From: Candidatus Accumulibacter contiguus
Lineage (GTDB): Bacteria > Pseudomonadota > Gammaproteobacteria > Burkholderiales > Rhodocyclaceae
Direction of reading: 5' to 3'
NCBI RefSeq assembly: GCF_012940005.1
Contig: NZ_SPMX01000017.1
Span: 1-64,000 of the forward strand
DNA length: 64,000 nucleotides
Part shown: piece by piece, positions 54,976-64,000 of the stretch
How positions within the stretch are numbered: position 1 is the first letter of the stretch
Layout of the letters: every line of letters starts with the position of its first letter
Made by a program: the position numbers and the translations under genes
Notes under the pieces: generated by a model
Databases searched by the model: none
The model's input: the letters and a program-made list of their open reading frames with translations, nothing else
What the model was told of the DNA's origin: nothing

Positions 54976-57044
54976 ACGGCCAGCTTGGAGATGTCGGCGA
55001 CGGCATTGAGCTGGTCGAAAAGCGCTCTCAGGAGGCCCAGACGGTTGTTGCGCAGCAGCGGTTCGTGTACGTTCACCATCACTTCGTCGAAAAAGCGGTC
55101 GACTTCGCTGTGCACCGAGGCGAGGACCTTGAGCGCATCCGTATAGTCTTCGTTGGCGACATGCGACCTGAGCAGTGGCGCGATCAACAGCACACGCTCG
55201 AACAGGGCCTTCTCGGCGTCTTCCTCAAGCAAGGCGATGTCCGGCTCGGGCAGGCTTTGCTCGGCTTTCTTCAGGATGTTGCCGATGCGCTTGTTGGCAG
55301 CCGCCAGCGCCAGCGACTCGGGGAGGAGCAGGAACTCGCGCACCGCCGCCAGCTTGGCGGGCACCAGATCAATGCGCGTCGGTCTTTGCGCCAGCACCGC
55401 TTCGATGACGTCGGGCGCATGCCCGGCGTCCTTGAGCATGCCGCGCAGACGGTCATGGAGGAAGGCGAGCAAAGGTTCATCGACGGCGGCGAGCGGGATT
55501 CCCTGTTTGACCAGCTCCGCCTTTGAGTCCTTGATCAGTTCACCGAGGTCGAGCGGCAGCGGCGTCTCCATCAGGATGCGCAGTACCCCGAGGGCGGCGC
55601 GCCGCAGGCCGAAGGGGTCCTTGTCGCCGGTCGGTAGCTGCCCGATACCGAAGAAGCCGACCAGCGAATCGATCTTGTCGGCCAGCGCGGCGGCACAGGC
55701 AATGTTGCCTGCGGGCAGCGCGTCGCCGGCAAAGCGCGGTCGGTAATGCTGTTCGATGGCGTCGGCAACCACCGCCAGACCCCCTTCGTGCAGCAGGTAA
55801 TAGCGGCCCATGATTCCCTGCAGTTCCGGGAATTCGCCAACCATGTCGGTCAACAGATCGATCTTGGCGAACAGCGCAGCCCGTTCGGCGAGATTGGCTT
55901 CGGCGCCGAGTCTTTCGGCAATGCTGCGGGCGATGCGCCCCATTCGCTGCGCACGGTCGCCGAGCGAGCCGAGCTTGTGATGATAGACCACCGAGCCCAG
56001 CGAGGTGACGCGGGCGGCAAAGCCGTTCTTGCGGTCCTGGTCGTAGAAGAAGCGGGCGTCCGAGAGGCGGGGGCGGACGACGCGCTCGTTGCCCCGGATG
56101 ATGTTGGCCGGGTCACTGACCTGCATGTTGGAGACGATCAGGAATTTGTTGAGCAGCCTGCCTTTGCCATCGAGTAGCGGGAAGTATTTCTGGTTTTGCT
56201 GCATCGTCAGGATCAGACATTCCTGTGGCACTTCGAGGTATTCGGCTTCGAACTCGCCGACATAAACCACCGGCCACTCGACCAGCGACGTCACTTCGTC
56301 GAGCAGACCATCGGCCGGATGGATGCGGGCAGCTAGCTTGCCGGCGGCGGCGTCGAGCTGCGCGGCGATGCTTGCACGCCGCTCTGCAAATGACACGACG
56401 ACCTTGCCCGCAGCCAGTCTGGCCACATACTCGTCAGGATGGTCGATGACGATCTCGCCGCTCGACAGGAAGCGGTGACCCCGTGTCGTCCGGCCACTGT
56501 GCAGCCCGAGGACTTCACCGGCAAGGACGCGCTTGCCGTGCAGGAGAATCAGTCCATGCACGGGGCGGACGAACTGGTGTTCGGAATCTCCCCAGCGCAT
56601 CAGCTTCGGGATTGGCAGTTTCCGGAGCGACTGGGCAACGATGTCGGCCAGGTGCAGAGCGAGTTCCTCGCCCTTTTTCTCGCGCCGGGCAACGAAGTAT
56701 TCGCCCTTGCTGTCAGTCGTCGTCGCGAGTTGGTCGAAACTCACGCCGGCCGCACGCATGAAGCCTTCGAGTGCCCGGGTCGGTTTGCCTGCGGCGTCCA
56801 GCGCACCGGCAACGCCGGGGCCTTTCTTTTCCAGTATGCGGTCGGGCTGCCGGGCGGCAATCCCGGTGATGGTCAGTGCCAGGCGGCGTGGGGTGGCGTA
56901 AGCGGTGCATACGCTGTCCGGGGCAGCGAACTCCTGTGCCTTGAGCGCAGAAAAAACCGCCTCGGCGAAGGCCTCGGACAGCGACTTGAGTGATTTCGGT
57001 GGCAGCTCTTCGCTGCGCAGCTCAATCAGGATGGTTTCGTTCAT
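54972..57044 (-). CDS. glyS: Glycyl-tRNA synthetase beta subunit
   Basis: The 690-residue subunit starts at ATG 57042-57044 (MNETILIELRSEELPPKSL), the conserved beginning of GlyS; the frame is open upstream without reason to use it. Further family segments: EGFMRAAGVSFDQL, LPIPKLMRWG, HRFLSSGEIVIDHPD, PVVYVGEFEAEYLEVPQE, and a C-terminal anticodon-binding/DALR-type region ending MVNVHEPLLRNNRLGLL. With GlyQ it forms the alpha2beta2 enzyme that charges tRNA-Gly. It begins 1 base after the glyQ stop. Confidence 0.97.
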   Translation of the reverse strand: MNETILIELRSEELPPKSLKSLSEAFAEAVFSALKAQEFAAPDSVCTAYATPRRLALTITGIAARQPDRILEKKGPGVAGALDAAGKPTRALEGFMRAAGVSFDQLATTTDSKGEYFVARREKKGEELALHLADIVAQSLRKLPIPKLMRWGDSEHQFVRPVHGLILLHGKRVLAGEVLGLHSGRTTRGHRFLSSGEIVIDHPDEYVARLAAGKVVVSFAERRASIAAQLDAAAGKLAARIHPADGLLDEVTSLVEWPVVYVGEFEAEYLEVPQECLILTMQQNQKYFPLLDGKGRLLNKFLIVSNMQVSDPANIIRGNERVVRPRLSDARFFYDQDRKNGFAARVTSLGSVVYHHKLGSLGDRAQRMGRIARSIAERLGAEANLAERAALFAKIDLLTDMVGEFPELQGIMGRYYLLHEGGLAVVADAIEQHYRPRFAGDALPAGNIACAAALADKIDSLVGFFGIGQLPTGDKDPFGLRRAALGVLRILMETPLPLDLGELIKDSKAELVKQGIPLAAVDEPLLAFLHDRLRGMLKDAGHAPDVIEAVLAQRPTRIDLVPAKLAAVREFLLLPESLALAAANKRIGNILKKAEQSLPEPDIALLEEDAEKALFERVLLIAPLLRSHVANEDYTDALKVLASVHSEVDRFFDEVMVNVHEPLLRNNRLGLLRALFDQLNAVADISKLAV

Positions 57045-57045
57045 G

Positions 57046-57951
57046 TCATTGCACCCCAGTGCCAGCGGCCGCCTTGCACATCGGGAAGCCGAGGGCCTGG
57101 CGGGAATCATGGTAAGCCTGGGCAACTTCGCGCGCCAGGGCGCGCACGCGGCCGATGTAGGCTGCCCGTTCAGTCACCGAAATGGCGCCGCGCGCATCCA
57201 GCAGATTGAAGGTGTGCGAGCACTTCATCACCATTTCGTAGCCCGGAAGTGCCAGGCCGGCAGCGATCAGACGCCGGGCTTCGGATTCGTGCTCGCCGAA
57301 ATGACGGAACAACATCTCGACATTGGAATGCTCGAAGTTGTACTTCGACTGTTCGACCTCGTTCTGGTGATAGACGTCACCGTAGCTCACCCGATAGCCC
57401 GGCCCCTCTGCCCAGACCAGGTCGAAAACGTTTTCTACTCCTTGCAGATACATCGCCAGGCGCTCGATGCCGTAAGTGATCTCGCCGAGGACCGGTTTGC
57501 AGGGGAGAGAGCCGACTTCCTGGAAATAAGTGAACTGCGTCACCTCCATGCCGTCGAGCCAGACTTCCCAACCGAGTCCCCAGGCGCCGAGGGTCGGGCT
57601 TTCCCAGTCATCCTCGACGAAACGGATGTCATGTTGGGCGGTATCGATCCCGAGCGCACGCAGAGAGTCGAGATATAGCTCCTGGATGTCGTCGGGCGAG
57701 GGCTTGAGCACCACCTGATACTGGTAGTAATGCTGCAAGCGATTCGGGTTCTCGCCGTAGCGCCCGTCCTTGGGCCGCCGCGATGGCTGTACATAAGCCG
57801 CATTCCACGGCTCGGGGCCAATCGCGCGCAGGAAGGTGGCGGTATGAAAGGTGCCGGCACCGACTTCGATGTCGTAGGGCTGCAGCAGCGCGCAACCCTG
57901 CTGGTTCCAGAAATCCTGGAGACGCAGTATTACTTCCTGAAACGTGGGCAT
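57046..57951 (-). CDS. glyQ: Glycyl-tRNA synthetase alpha subunit
   Basis: The 301-residue class II synthetase core shows the standard N-terminus [20 protein letters not shown], then [41 protein letters not shown] (motif 2-like loop), [37 protein letters not shown], and [16 protein letters not shown]. It activates glycine for transfer to tRNA. Its length is normal and it is contiguous with glyS. A 33-base gap separates it from lnt, so lnt-glyQ-glyS-gmhB-plsC may be one transcript. Confidence 0.98.
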   Translation of the reverse strand: MPTFQEVILRLQDFWNQQGCALLQPYDIEVGAGTFHTATFLRAIGPEPWNAAYVQPSRRPKDGRYGENPNRLQHYYQYQVVLKPSPDDIQELYLDSLRALGIDTAQHDIRFVEDDWESPTLGAWGLGWEVWLDGMEVTQFTYFQEVGSLPCKPVLGEITYGIERLAMYLQGVENVFDLVWAEGPGYRVSYGDVYHQNEVEQSKYNFEHSNVEMLFRHFGEHESEARRLIAAGLALPGYEMVMKCSHTFNLLDARGAISVTERAAYIGRVRALAREVAQAYHDSRQALGFPMCKAAAGTGVQ

Positions 57952-57984
57952 GGGAGAACTTCGGATAAAAGCGAAAGCGCGATT

Positions 57985-59613
57985 TTACTTGGTTTCTCGC
58001 TGGACAAGAACCTGCTTCCGCGGCGCCGCCTTGCGACGGCCGAGGAGGCCAATCAGCAAGCAGGCAAAAGCGATCACGGGCCAGTTGCCCCAGCGCACAT
58101 AGGGCGTGGCACCGGTATGGCCGCGCACTTCGCCGACCAGCGCACCGCGGGTGAAGGGGGGCAGCGACGAGAGGACGCGACCGTCCACGTCGACGATCGC
58201 CGTCATGCCGGTGTTGGTGGCGCGCAGCATCATGCGGCCGGTCTCGAGGGCGCGCATGCGGGCGATCTGCAGGTGCTGCGCTGGCGCCAGGGAATCGCCG
58301 AACCAGGCGACGTTGGAGATATTGATCAGCAGCGTTGCGGCTGGCAGCGCAGCGATGATCTCCTCGCCAAAGATGTCCTCGTAGCAGATGTTCACCCCGA
58401 CGCGCTGGCCGGCCAGGCGCAGTGGTGGCTGCCCCGGCGAGCCAGCGGTGAAGTCGGACATCGGGATGTTGGCCATGGCCATGAACCAGGCGAAACCGGG
58501 CGGTACGAACTCGCCGAAAGGCACCAGATGAACCTTGCTGTAACGCTGCTGGCCGGACGCACCAAGGCTCAGCGCCGCATTGAAATACTGCTTGCCGTCG
58601 GCGACGGCGATTCCCAGCAGCAGGTCGCCGTTCTGGCGCAGTGCAAGGTTTTGCAGCGCCTCGAGATACTCGTTGGGAACCTGGTCGAGGAAAGCAGGCA
58701 GGGCGGTTTCGGGCAGCACCGTGAGTTGTGCCGGATGCTCCTGTGCCAGCCGGTAATAGGTGCGCAGCGAATCAACGAACCTCTCGGGACGCCATTTCAT
58801 TTCCTGCGCCACGTTTCCCTGCAGCAAGGCCACCGACAATGGTTCACCCGCCACCTCTGTCCAGCGGAGGTCACGCAGTTGCTCGCCGGCGACGAGAATC
58901 GCTGCGCCGGCGAGCAGCGGCAGCGCCGGGAAGTGGCGCTGCCCGCCGCGCGTACTGCAGGGTTCGGTGGTCAAGCAGCGCCTGCTGACCTCGAAGATCA
59001 GTGCTCCGAGCAGCGCTGAAAAAAACGAGACGCCATGGACGCCGAGCAGCGCGGCATAACCGGCGAGCGGACTCGGTGGCGTTTGCGAATAGCCGGCGGC
59101 CAGCCAGGGAAAGCCGGTAAACGCCCAGGCACGCAAGCACTCGGCAAGCACCCACAGGCTGGCGAAGAGCAGGCCGCGTCGCCACCAGCCGGCAACGGCG
59201 AAGCCAACGAACAGCGCCCCGGCCAGTGCCGGGAAGATCGCCAGAACAAGGCAGAAGAGCACTGTAGCGAGGCCCGCGACGGCTGCCGGCATGCCGCCAA
59301 AAACGCTCAGGCTGACATAGACCCACGAGACGCCGGCCAGAAACAGGCCAAGGCCATGGGCGGCGGCGATGCGTGCGCCCCGCCAGGCAGGCCGGTTGCC
59401 GCCGCCGTCGATCTCGGTGCAGAGCAGCGCAAAGAGACCGCCGAGGCTCAACCAGTTGACCGGAAACCAGCCGAGCGGTGCAAAGCCGACGACCCCCGTG
59501 GCTCCCAGGCAGGCGGCGCCAAAGCTGCGCCAATATCTGGCCTTATTCAGCAGGATCGCCCGCCTCTGGCAAATTCGAAACCACCAGCGTGTAGATGCGG
59601 CGGCTGTCGGCAC
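57985..59613 (-). CDS. lnt: Apolipoprotein N-acyltransferase
   Basis: The 542-residue inner-membrane enzyme (start taken at ATG 59613, the only ATG; family members often begin near residue 22, so the start is uncertain) has six or so N-terminal membrane segments and a nitrilase-like domain. The catalytic triad is visible: Glu in VLPETALPAFL (~280), Lys in RYSKVHLVPFGEFVP (~345), and Cys in GVNICYEDIFGEE (~402). It adds the third acyl chain to lipoproteins, upstream of LolCDE action. It overlaps the corC 3' end by 71 bases, so it is co-transcribed. Confidence 0.93.
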   Translation of the reverse strand: MPTAAASTRWWFRICQRRAILLNKARYWRSFGAACLGATGVVGFAPLGWFPVNWLSLGGLFALLCTEIDGGGNRPAWRGARIAAAHGLGLFLAGVSWVYVSLSVFGGMPAAVAGLATVLFCLVLAIFPALAGALFVGFAVAGWWRRGLLFASLWVLAECLRAWAFTGFPWLAAGYSQTPPSPLAGYAALLGVHGVSFFSALLGALIFEVSRRCLTTEPCSTRGGQRHFPALPLLAGAAILVAGEQLRDLRWTEVAGEPLSVALLQGNVAQEMKWRPERFVDSLRTYYRLAQEHPAQLTVLPETALPAFLDQVPNEYLEALQNLALRQNGDLLLGIAVADGKQYFNAALSLGASGQQRYSKVHLVPFGEFVPPGFAWFMAMANIPMSDFTAGSPGQPPLRLAGQRVGVNICYEDIFGEEIIAALPAATLLINISNVAWFGDSLAPAQHLQIARMRALETGRMMLRATNTGMTAIVDVDGRVLSSLPPFTRGALVGEVRGHTGATPYVRWGNWPVIAFACLLIGLLGRRKAAPRKQVLVQRETK

Positions 59614-60385
59614 GCAAGACCTGGAAGCAGATGCCGTCGATGACGATCGTTTCGTTGAACTGCGGCACCCGGCCCAGGTGGTGCAGAATCAGCCCGCCGA
59701 CAGTCTGGCATTTTTCTTCGCTGAAGCGGGTGCCGAAAGCTGCGTCGAAGTCGGCTATCGCAGTATGTGCCTTGACGCGGTACAGACCATTCGGATCGAG
59801 TTGAATGTTATCGTCGGACTCGTCAAAGTCGTATTCATCTTCGATTTCCCCGACGATCTGTTCGAGTACGTCCTCGATGGTGATCAGGCCGGCAATCCCG
59901 GCGTATTCGTCGATGACGATCGCCATGTGATTGCGTGATACGCGAAATTCCCGCAACAAGACGTCGAGGCGCTTGAATTCGGGGATGAACACTGCCGGAC
60001 GTACCCAGTCGCGCAGCTTGAAATCGTCTTCGCGCTGCACACGCAGCAGATCCTTGGCCAGCAGGATGCCGATCACATTGTCGCGGCTGCCGTTGATGAC
60101 CGGAAAGCGCGAGTGGGCGGTGGTGTTGACCTGGCTGATGACTTCCGCAAGCGAATCACTGACATCGACGACCTCCATCAGCGGGCGTGGCACCATGACT
60201 TCCCGCACGCTCATTTCCGAAGCGGCAATGGCGCCTTCCGTAATGCTCAGGGCATCAGCGTCGAGGAGCTTGCGCTGGTGCGCAGAATGCAGCAGCTGCA
60301 TGAGTTGTTCGCGATCTTCCGGCTCGCGCACGAGAAACGAAGAAAGACGTTCCAGGAATCCGGATCTGGGACTGCTAGGGTCCAT
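59543..60385 (-). CDS. corC: HlyC/CorC family transporter-associated protein, two CBS domains
   Basis: The 280-residue cytosolic protein has a short N-terminal region, two CBS domains (from VREVMVPRPLMEVVDVSD and from VFIPEFKRLDVLLREFRVSRNHMAIVIDEYAGIAGLITIED-type segments), and a CorC_HlyC domain (residues ~185-275, DPNGLYRVKAHTAIADF). It corresponds to YbeX/CorC, linked to Mg2+/Co2+ efflux and to ribosome maturation. The corC-lnt order is widespread in proteobacteria. It starts 95 bases after the upstream DUF1015 stop. Confidence 0.93.
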   Translation of the reverse strand: MDPSSPRSGFLERLSSFLVREPEDREQLMQLLHSAHQRKLLDADALSITEGAIAASEMSVREVMVPRPLMEVVDVSDSLAEVISQVNTTAHSRFPVINGSRDNVIGILLAKDLLRVQREDDFKLRDWVRPAVFIPEFKRLDVLLREFRVSRNHMAIVIDEYAGIAGLITIEDVLEQIVGEIEDEYDFDESDDNIQLDPNGLYRVKAHTAIADFDAAFGTRFSEEKCQTVGGLILHHLGRVPQFNETIVIDGICFQVLRADSRRIYTLVVSNLPEAGDPAE

Positions 60386-60406
60386 ATCTGCCTTTTGAGG
60401 AATGAG

Positions 60407-60457
60407 GCGTCAGCAGCGATGCGCTGCCTGCGGCTGTTGATGCAGCGTCGCTGACGC
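60407..60457. repeat. Inverted repeat between DUF1015 gene and corC
   Basis: Arms gcgtcagc (60407-60414) and gctgacgc (60450-60457) are perfect inverted copies around a GC-rich 35-base centre with further partial pairing. It could terminate the DUF1015 transcript or regulate corC; there is no strong T-run. Confidence 0.4.
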
Positions 60458-60480
60458 TTCACACCTCGTTCCGGTATGGC

Positions 60481-61791
60481 CTAAGCCGGATCGAGTAGGT
60501 GCGACACCAGTCCGTCGGCGAGCTTGGGTTCAAACCAGGTCGACTTGGGCGGCATGACCTGGCCAGCATCGGCAACGGCCATCAGATCGGCCATCGGTGT
60601 CGGATACATGGCAAAGGCCACCGCCATTTCGCCGCTGTTCACTCGCCGTTCGAGCTCGGACAGGCCGCGCATGCCGCCGACAAAGTCGATGCGTGTGTCT
60701 CGGCGCAGATCGGTGATCCCGAGCAGCGGGCCGAGGATTTGTTCGGCAAGCACCGAGACATCGAGCTGGCGCACCGGGTCGGAGAGCGGCATCCGTCCGG
60801 GCCGGATTTCCAGCCGATACCAGCAGTTGCCAAGATACATGCCGCACACGCCGCTGCGCTCCGGCCTGACCGGCGCTGGGGAAAGGCGGACGGTATAGCG
60901 CTCGCCAACCGCCACCAGAAATGCTTCCTGGGTCAGACCGTTGAGATCCTTCACCAGCCGATTGTAATCCATGATCAACATTTGCGAAGCCGGAAAGATG
61001 ACGGAGAGAAAGAACTCGGCACTATCGGATGCATTGCTCTGCTCACGCCGAGCCGCGGCAACCCGCGCGGCAGCCGCCGAGCGATGATGACCGTCGGCAA
61101 TGTAGAGATTGGGCATGCCGCCAAACACCGCGCTGATTCGTGCAATGCTCGCGGCGTCATCGATGACCCACAGCATATGCCGGATGCCATCGTCTGCGGT
61201 CAAATCGGTGACCGGCGGGCTGTCGGTGGCGAGCGCGAGCAGGCGCTCGGCTTCCGCGTTGTCCGGGTGGGCGAGCAGCACCGGGCCGGTCTGCGCATTC
61301 AGCGCCTCGATCTGGCGTACCCGGTCATCTTCCTTGTCGGGCCTGGTAAACTCGTGCTTGCGGATGCGGTTACTATCGTAGGCGGCGACCGACGCGGCGG
61401 CCACCAGTCCGGTCTGAATGTGCTTGCCCATGAGCAGTCGATAGACGTAATAACAGGCGCCCGGATCACGGCAAAGCACCCCGCCATCGATCATGCGCCG
61501 AAAGTTTTCGGCTGACTGGGCATACACTTCTGGCGCATGCGGATCGACCTCTGGCGGCAGGTCGATCTCCGCCCTGGAGACATGCAGAAAGGACAGCGGC
61601 TTGCCGATCACGGTCTGCCGGGCCTCTGCGCTGGAGAGGACATCATAGGGTGGCGCAGCGACTGCAGCAGCGTCTGTGCGACGCGGACGCAGGCCGGCGA
61701 AGGGTCGAATCAGGCAATGATCAAGGGACACGAGATTTTCCTGTGGGAGTTTGTTTCTGGAGGCGACGGGCATGGCCATGGTGCACGGCAC
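60481..61791 (-). CDS. DUF1015 family protein
   Basis: The 436-residue protein (start ATG 61791; ATG 61773 also possible) begins with the DUF1015 pattern: LIRPFAGLRPRRTDAAAVAAPPYDVLSSAEAR, shown here by RPFAGLRP and APPYDV. Later segments YVYRLLMGKH, RKHEFTRPDKEDDRVR, LYIADGHHRSAAAARVA and FLSVIFPASQMLIMDYNR complete it. The GHHRS motif resembles ParB/sulfiredoxin-like nucleotide-binding boxes, and the family has been compared to kinases acting on small substrates, but its role is unknown. It is monocistronic or the first gene of the corC operon. Confidence 0.85.
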   Translation of the reverse strand: MPCTMAMPVASRNKLPQENLVSLDHCLIRPFAGLRPRRTDAAAVAAPPYDVLSSAEARQTVIGKPLSFLHVSRAEIDLPPEVDPHAPEVYAQSAENFRRMIDGGVLCRDPGACYYVYRLLMGKHIQTGLVAAASVAAYDSNRIRKHEFTRPDKEDDRVRQIEALNAQTGPVLLAHPDNAEAERLLALATDSPPVTDLTADDGIRHMLWVIDDAASIARISAVFGGMPNLYIADGHHRSAAAARVAAARREQSNASDSAEFFLSVIFPASQMLIMDYNRLVKDLNGLTQEAFLVAVGERYTVRLSPAPVRPERSGVCGMYLGNCWYRLEIRPGRMPLSDPVRQLDVSVLAEQILGPLLGITDLRRDTRIDFVGGMRGLSELERRVNSGEMAVAFAMYPTPMADLMAVADAGQVMPPKSTWFEPKLADGLVSHLLDPA

Positions 61792-61812
61792 CGTGCCTGG
61801 ACAGCAGATGGT

Positions 61813-63255
61813 TCAGATACTCCGGTATAGTGCCTCATAGCGTGCGGCCGAATCGGCCCAGGAGAAATCCTGCGCCATGCCATGCCGTTGCAAATGGTGC
61901 CACGTCGCCGGATCGTGGTAGAGTGCGCAGGCATCGCGGAGGCGAGCGGCCAAGGCACGACTGCTGGGTTCGTCAAAGACGAAACCGTTGGCTGTGCCGT
62001 CCTTGAGGTTGCCCGGCGTGGCATCCGTGACGGTATCCGCCAGGCCGCCAACCCGCCGCACCAGCGGCAGGGTACCGTAGCGCAGGGCATACAATTGAGT
62101 CAGGCCGCAAGGCTCGAAACGTGAAGGGACCAGGAGAACGTCGGCAGCGGCGATGATGCGGTGCGCCAGTGCTTCATCATAGCCGAGATGTACCGATATG
62201 GTATGAGGATGAGCCGCGGCCGCGGCCCTGAAGCCGGCCTCGATTTCTGCCTCGCCACTGCCGATGACGACCAGTTGTCCGCCCTCTGCTCGCAGTTCAT
62301 GCAAGCACGCGAGTACCAGATCCATGCCTTTTTGCGACGTCAGGCGACTGACCACGGCAAACAGGGGCGCTTTCCCCCGGACAGCAAAACCCATTTCAGC
62401 TTGCAGCTTGAGCTTGCAAACCTTCTTGCCACGCAGCTTGTCGGCGCTGTAGCCCCTGGGCAGAGCCGGGTCGCTGCTCGGATTCCATACCGTATAATCC
62501 ACCCCATTGAGAATGCCGGACAGATGCCCGCCACGATCACGCAACAGCCCATCGAGTCCCCAGCCGTGCTTTGGCGTGCAGATCTCATGGGCATAGGTCG
62601 GGCTGACCGTGTTCACGCGCTTGGCATGCACGAGCGCCGACTTCATGAACGACAAGTGTCCGTAGAATTCGAGTGCGCTTTGATCCGCACCGGTAATCAG
62701 CAGCCCGAGGTCCGTATGGTGGTCGAGAGGAAACAGACCACGGAAAGCGAGATTGTGAATCGTGAACACGGTTGCGGTATTCAGCGACGGGTTCTGCGCG
62801 ATATAGGCCGGCGCCAGTCCCGCGTGCCAGTCGTGCGCATGCACCACCTCCGGTTGCCAGGATTCATCCAGCTCGCCGGCAGCCAGATGCGCTGCAATCC
62901 AGCCCAGGAGGGCATAGCGCCGATGATTGTCGTTCCAGTCGCGACCGTCCGGGCCAAGATACGGATCGCCGTCACGCCGGTACAGGAAGGGCGCATCGAT
63001 GACATAGGCCAGCAAGCCGCTGTCCGGGAGACGACCCAGTCGCAGCGTGATGACCGCCGCGCCGAAGGCCGGCCCGAGGCGGATCAGTGGCTTCAGGTCG
63101 GTGACGCCGTTGAGAATGGCCGGCATTCCGGGCAGCAGCACGCGGACATCGAGGCCACGTGCTGCAAGCGCGACGGGCAAGGCGGCGACGACGTCAGCAA
63201 GGCCGCCGGTCTTGACCAGCGGATAGATTTCGGCGGCAACGTGCAGGATGCGCAA
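61813..63255 (-). CDS. glgA: Glycogen synthase (ADP-glucose)
   Basis: The 480-residue GT5 enzyme begins MRILHVAAEIYPLVKTGGLADVV, with the ADP-glucose-binding KTGGL (residues 15-19). It includes HAHDWHAGLAPAY, FTIHNLAFRG, and the C-terminal Rossmann half with FAVVSRLTSQKGMDLVL (R-x-x-x-Q-K-G) and VPSRFEPCGLTQLYALRYGTLP (E-x7-E region). It elongates alpha-1,4-glucan for glycogen storage. Twenty bases separate it from glgC upstream, so glgC-glgA is an operon. Confidence 0.97.
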   Translation of the reverse strand: MRILHVAAEIYPLVKTGGLADVVAALPVALAARGLDVRVLLPGMPAILNGVTDLKPLIRLGPAFGAAVITLRLGRLPDSGLLAYVIDAPFLYRRDGDPYLGPDGRDWNDNHRRYALLGWIAAHLAAGELDESWQPEVVHAHDWHAGLAPAYIAQNPSLNTATVFTIHNLAFRGLFPLDHHTDLGLLITGADQSALEFYGHLSFMKSALVHAKRVNTVSPTYAHEICTPKHGWGLDGLLRDRGGHLSGILNGVDYTVWNPSSDPALPRGYSADKLRGKKVCKLKLQAEMGFAVRGKAPLFAVVSRLTSQKGMDLVLACLHELRAEGGQLVVIGSGEAEIEAGFRAAAAAHPHTISVHLGYDEALAHRIIAAADVLLVPSRFEPCGLTQLYALRYGTLPLVRRVGGLADTVTDATPGNLKDGTANGFVFDEPSSRALAARLRDACALYHDPATWHHLQRHGMAQDFSWADSAARYEALYRSI

Positions 63256-63275
63256 GAGATGCTTCTATTTCCGTA

Positions 63276-64000
63276 TCAGGTGAGCTGTGCGAGCATTTTC
63301 CGGGTGATCAGCGTGATCCCGTTCTCGGTACGGCGGAAGCGGCGCGCATCTTCTTCCGGGTTTTCACCGACCACCATGTTCGGTGGGATATCGCAGTCGC
63401 TGTCCACGACGCAGTGGCTGAGGCGGGCTCTGCTGCCGATCGTCGAATCGGGGAGGATAACCGATAGATTGACCCGTGAATAGGAATGGACACGGCAACC
63501 GGAGAACAGCAGCGAGCGGTTGACTTCTCCGGAAACGATACAGCCGCTGGAAACCGAGGATTCGATGGCATTACCGCGCCGGTCGAGATGGTTGTGCACG
63601 AACTTGGCGGGCGGGAGTTGTTGTTGATACGTCCACACCGGCCAGTTGCGGTCATACAGGTTCAGCGCTGGTACCGTCGCGGTCAGATCGATGTTGGCAT
63701 CCCAGTAGGAATCAATCGTTCCGGCGTCACGCCAATAATGCTCTCTGAACTGCTCGTCCGGGGCCACGATGCAACTGCGCGAGAAGGAGTGTGCTGCGGC
63801 CACGCGATTTCGCACGGCATGTGGAATGATGTTCTTGCCGAAATCATGGTCGGATGCCGGGTCGTCGATGTCGCGCGCCAGTTCGGCATACAGGTATTTG
63901 GCGTTGAACACGTAAACCCCCATGCTGCACAAGGACATATTGGGTTTGCCCGGCATCGCCGGTGGGTCGGCAGGCTTCTCGATAAAGTCGGTGATCAGAC
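63276..64000 (-). CDS. glgC: Glucose-1-phosphate adenylyltransferase, C-terminal part (cut by window edge)
   Basis: The frame runs into the window end and encodes the C-terminal ~240 residues of GlgC. Conserved segments: FIEKPADPP (sugar-phosphate loop), SLCSMGVYVFNAKYLY, DFGKNIIPHAV, YWRDAGTIDSYWDANIDLT, then the left-handed beta-helix (SVSSGCIVSGEVNRSLLFSGCRV) and IGSRARLSHCVVDSDCDIPPN. It makes ADP-glucose for GlgA and is the controlled step of glycogen synthesis; the N-terminal nucleotidyl-transfer and activator sites lie outside the window. Confidence 0.97.
   Translation of the reverse strand, partial: LITDFIEKPADPPAMPGKPNMSLCSMGVYVFNAKYLYAELARDIDDPASDHDFGKNIIPHAVRNRVAAAHSFSRSCIVAPDEQFREHYWRDAGTIDSYWDANIDLTATVPALNLYDRNWPVWTYQQQLPPAKFVHNHLDRRGNAIESSVSSGCIVSGEVNRSLLFSGCRVHSYSRVNLSVILPDSTIGSRARLSHCVVDSDCDIPPNMVVGENPEEDARRFRRTENGITLITRKMLAQLT

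Overview
The window is high-GC DNA (roughly 60-65% by eye) from a Gram-negative betaproteobacterium, most like Rhodocyclales and in particular 'Candidatus Accumulibacter'. This rests on the gene set and order: a corC-lnt-glyQ-glyS-gmhB-plsC-ygjP-like run, a long-form pyrophosphate-dependent phosphofructokinase beside a class II aldolase, recJ coupled to a phosphoglycerate-mutase-like gene, lolC-lolD, comEC, and glgA/glgC. No database search was possible, so the genus is an inference.

Layout. 0-2.6 kb is a mobile-element scar: the start of one IS4/Tn5-type transposase, a complete ~1.39-kb IS4-family element with 20-bp imperfect inverted repeats and a nonsense-mutated transposase, and the wreck of a NACHT-FGE gene that the element interrupts. 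2.7-8.5 kb holds a DHH phosphoesterase, a UvrD-like helicase with an ankyrin region, and a divergent NrtR regulator/cysteine hydrolase pair with a candidate operator. 8.7-21.7 kb is mainly core metabolism and cell envelope: PPi-PFK, aldolase, recJ, lolCD, a chemoreceptor and comEC. 21.8-28.4 kb is membrane transport and stress: DUF2252, SulP, a K+-channel-like protein, MscS, and a secreted coiled-coil protein. An ABC-F ATPase (YbiT type) follows at 28.4-30.0 kb.

The main accessory feature is a 16-kb minus-strand defence operon at 30.2-46.4 kb, between the ABC-F gene and a LysE exporter. In transcription order it encodes an HTH/excisionase-like remnant, a type I-like DNA methyltransferase, an AAA15 ATPase, a small acidic TOPRIM-like partner, a specificity (S) subunit, a NERD-pseudokinase-kinase-P-loop NTPase polyprotein, a helical protein, and a ~1,850-residue protein ending in a HerA-type ATPase. 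Genes overlap by 1-8 bases throughout. From memory this matches the published methylation-associated defence system (MADS, mad1-mad8), so it is probably not a wholly new system. It does show unusual points: a truncated mad1, a kinase and DptF-like NTPase in one frame, and five single-base frame breaks.

Three frame breaks in the window fall in 8-base A/T runs (lolC, the coiled-coil gene, the methyltransferase), each one base longer than the frame requires. Two more are in G6 runs. Because lolC should be essential, homopolymer errors in the assembly are the simplest explanation; slippage or phase variation in the defence operon is the alternative to test.

46.4-64 kb returns to a mostly conserved genome: LysE exporter, SpoT-like HD hydrolase, a coupled YVTN/deacetylase/sterol-desaturase trio, a GH13 amylase-type enzyme with a recognisable promoter, gloA, the glyQS/gmhB/plsC operon, lnt, corC, a DUF1015 protein, glgA, and a glgC that runs off the end. 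The glg genes and the PPi-linked glycolytic genes fit a glycogen- and polyphosphate-cycling lifestyle. No tRNA, rRNA or CRISPR array was seen.
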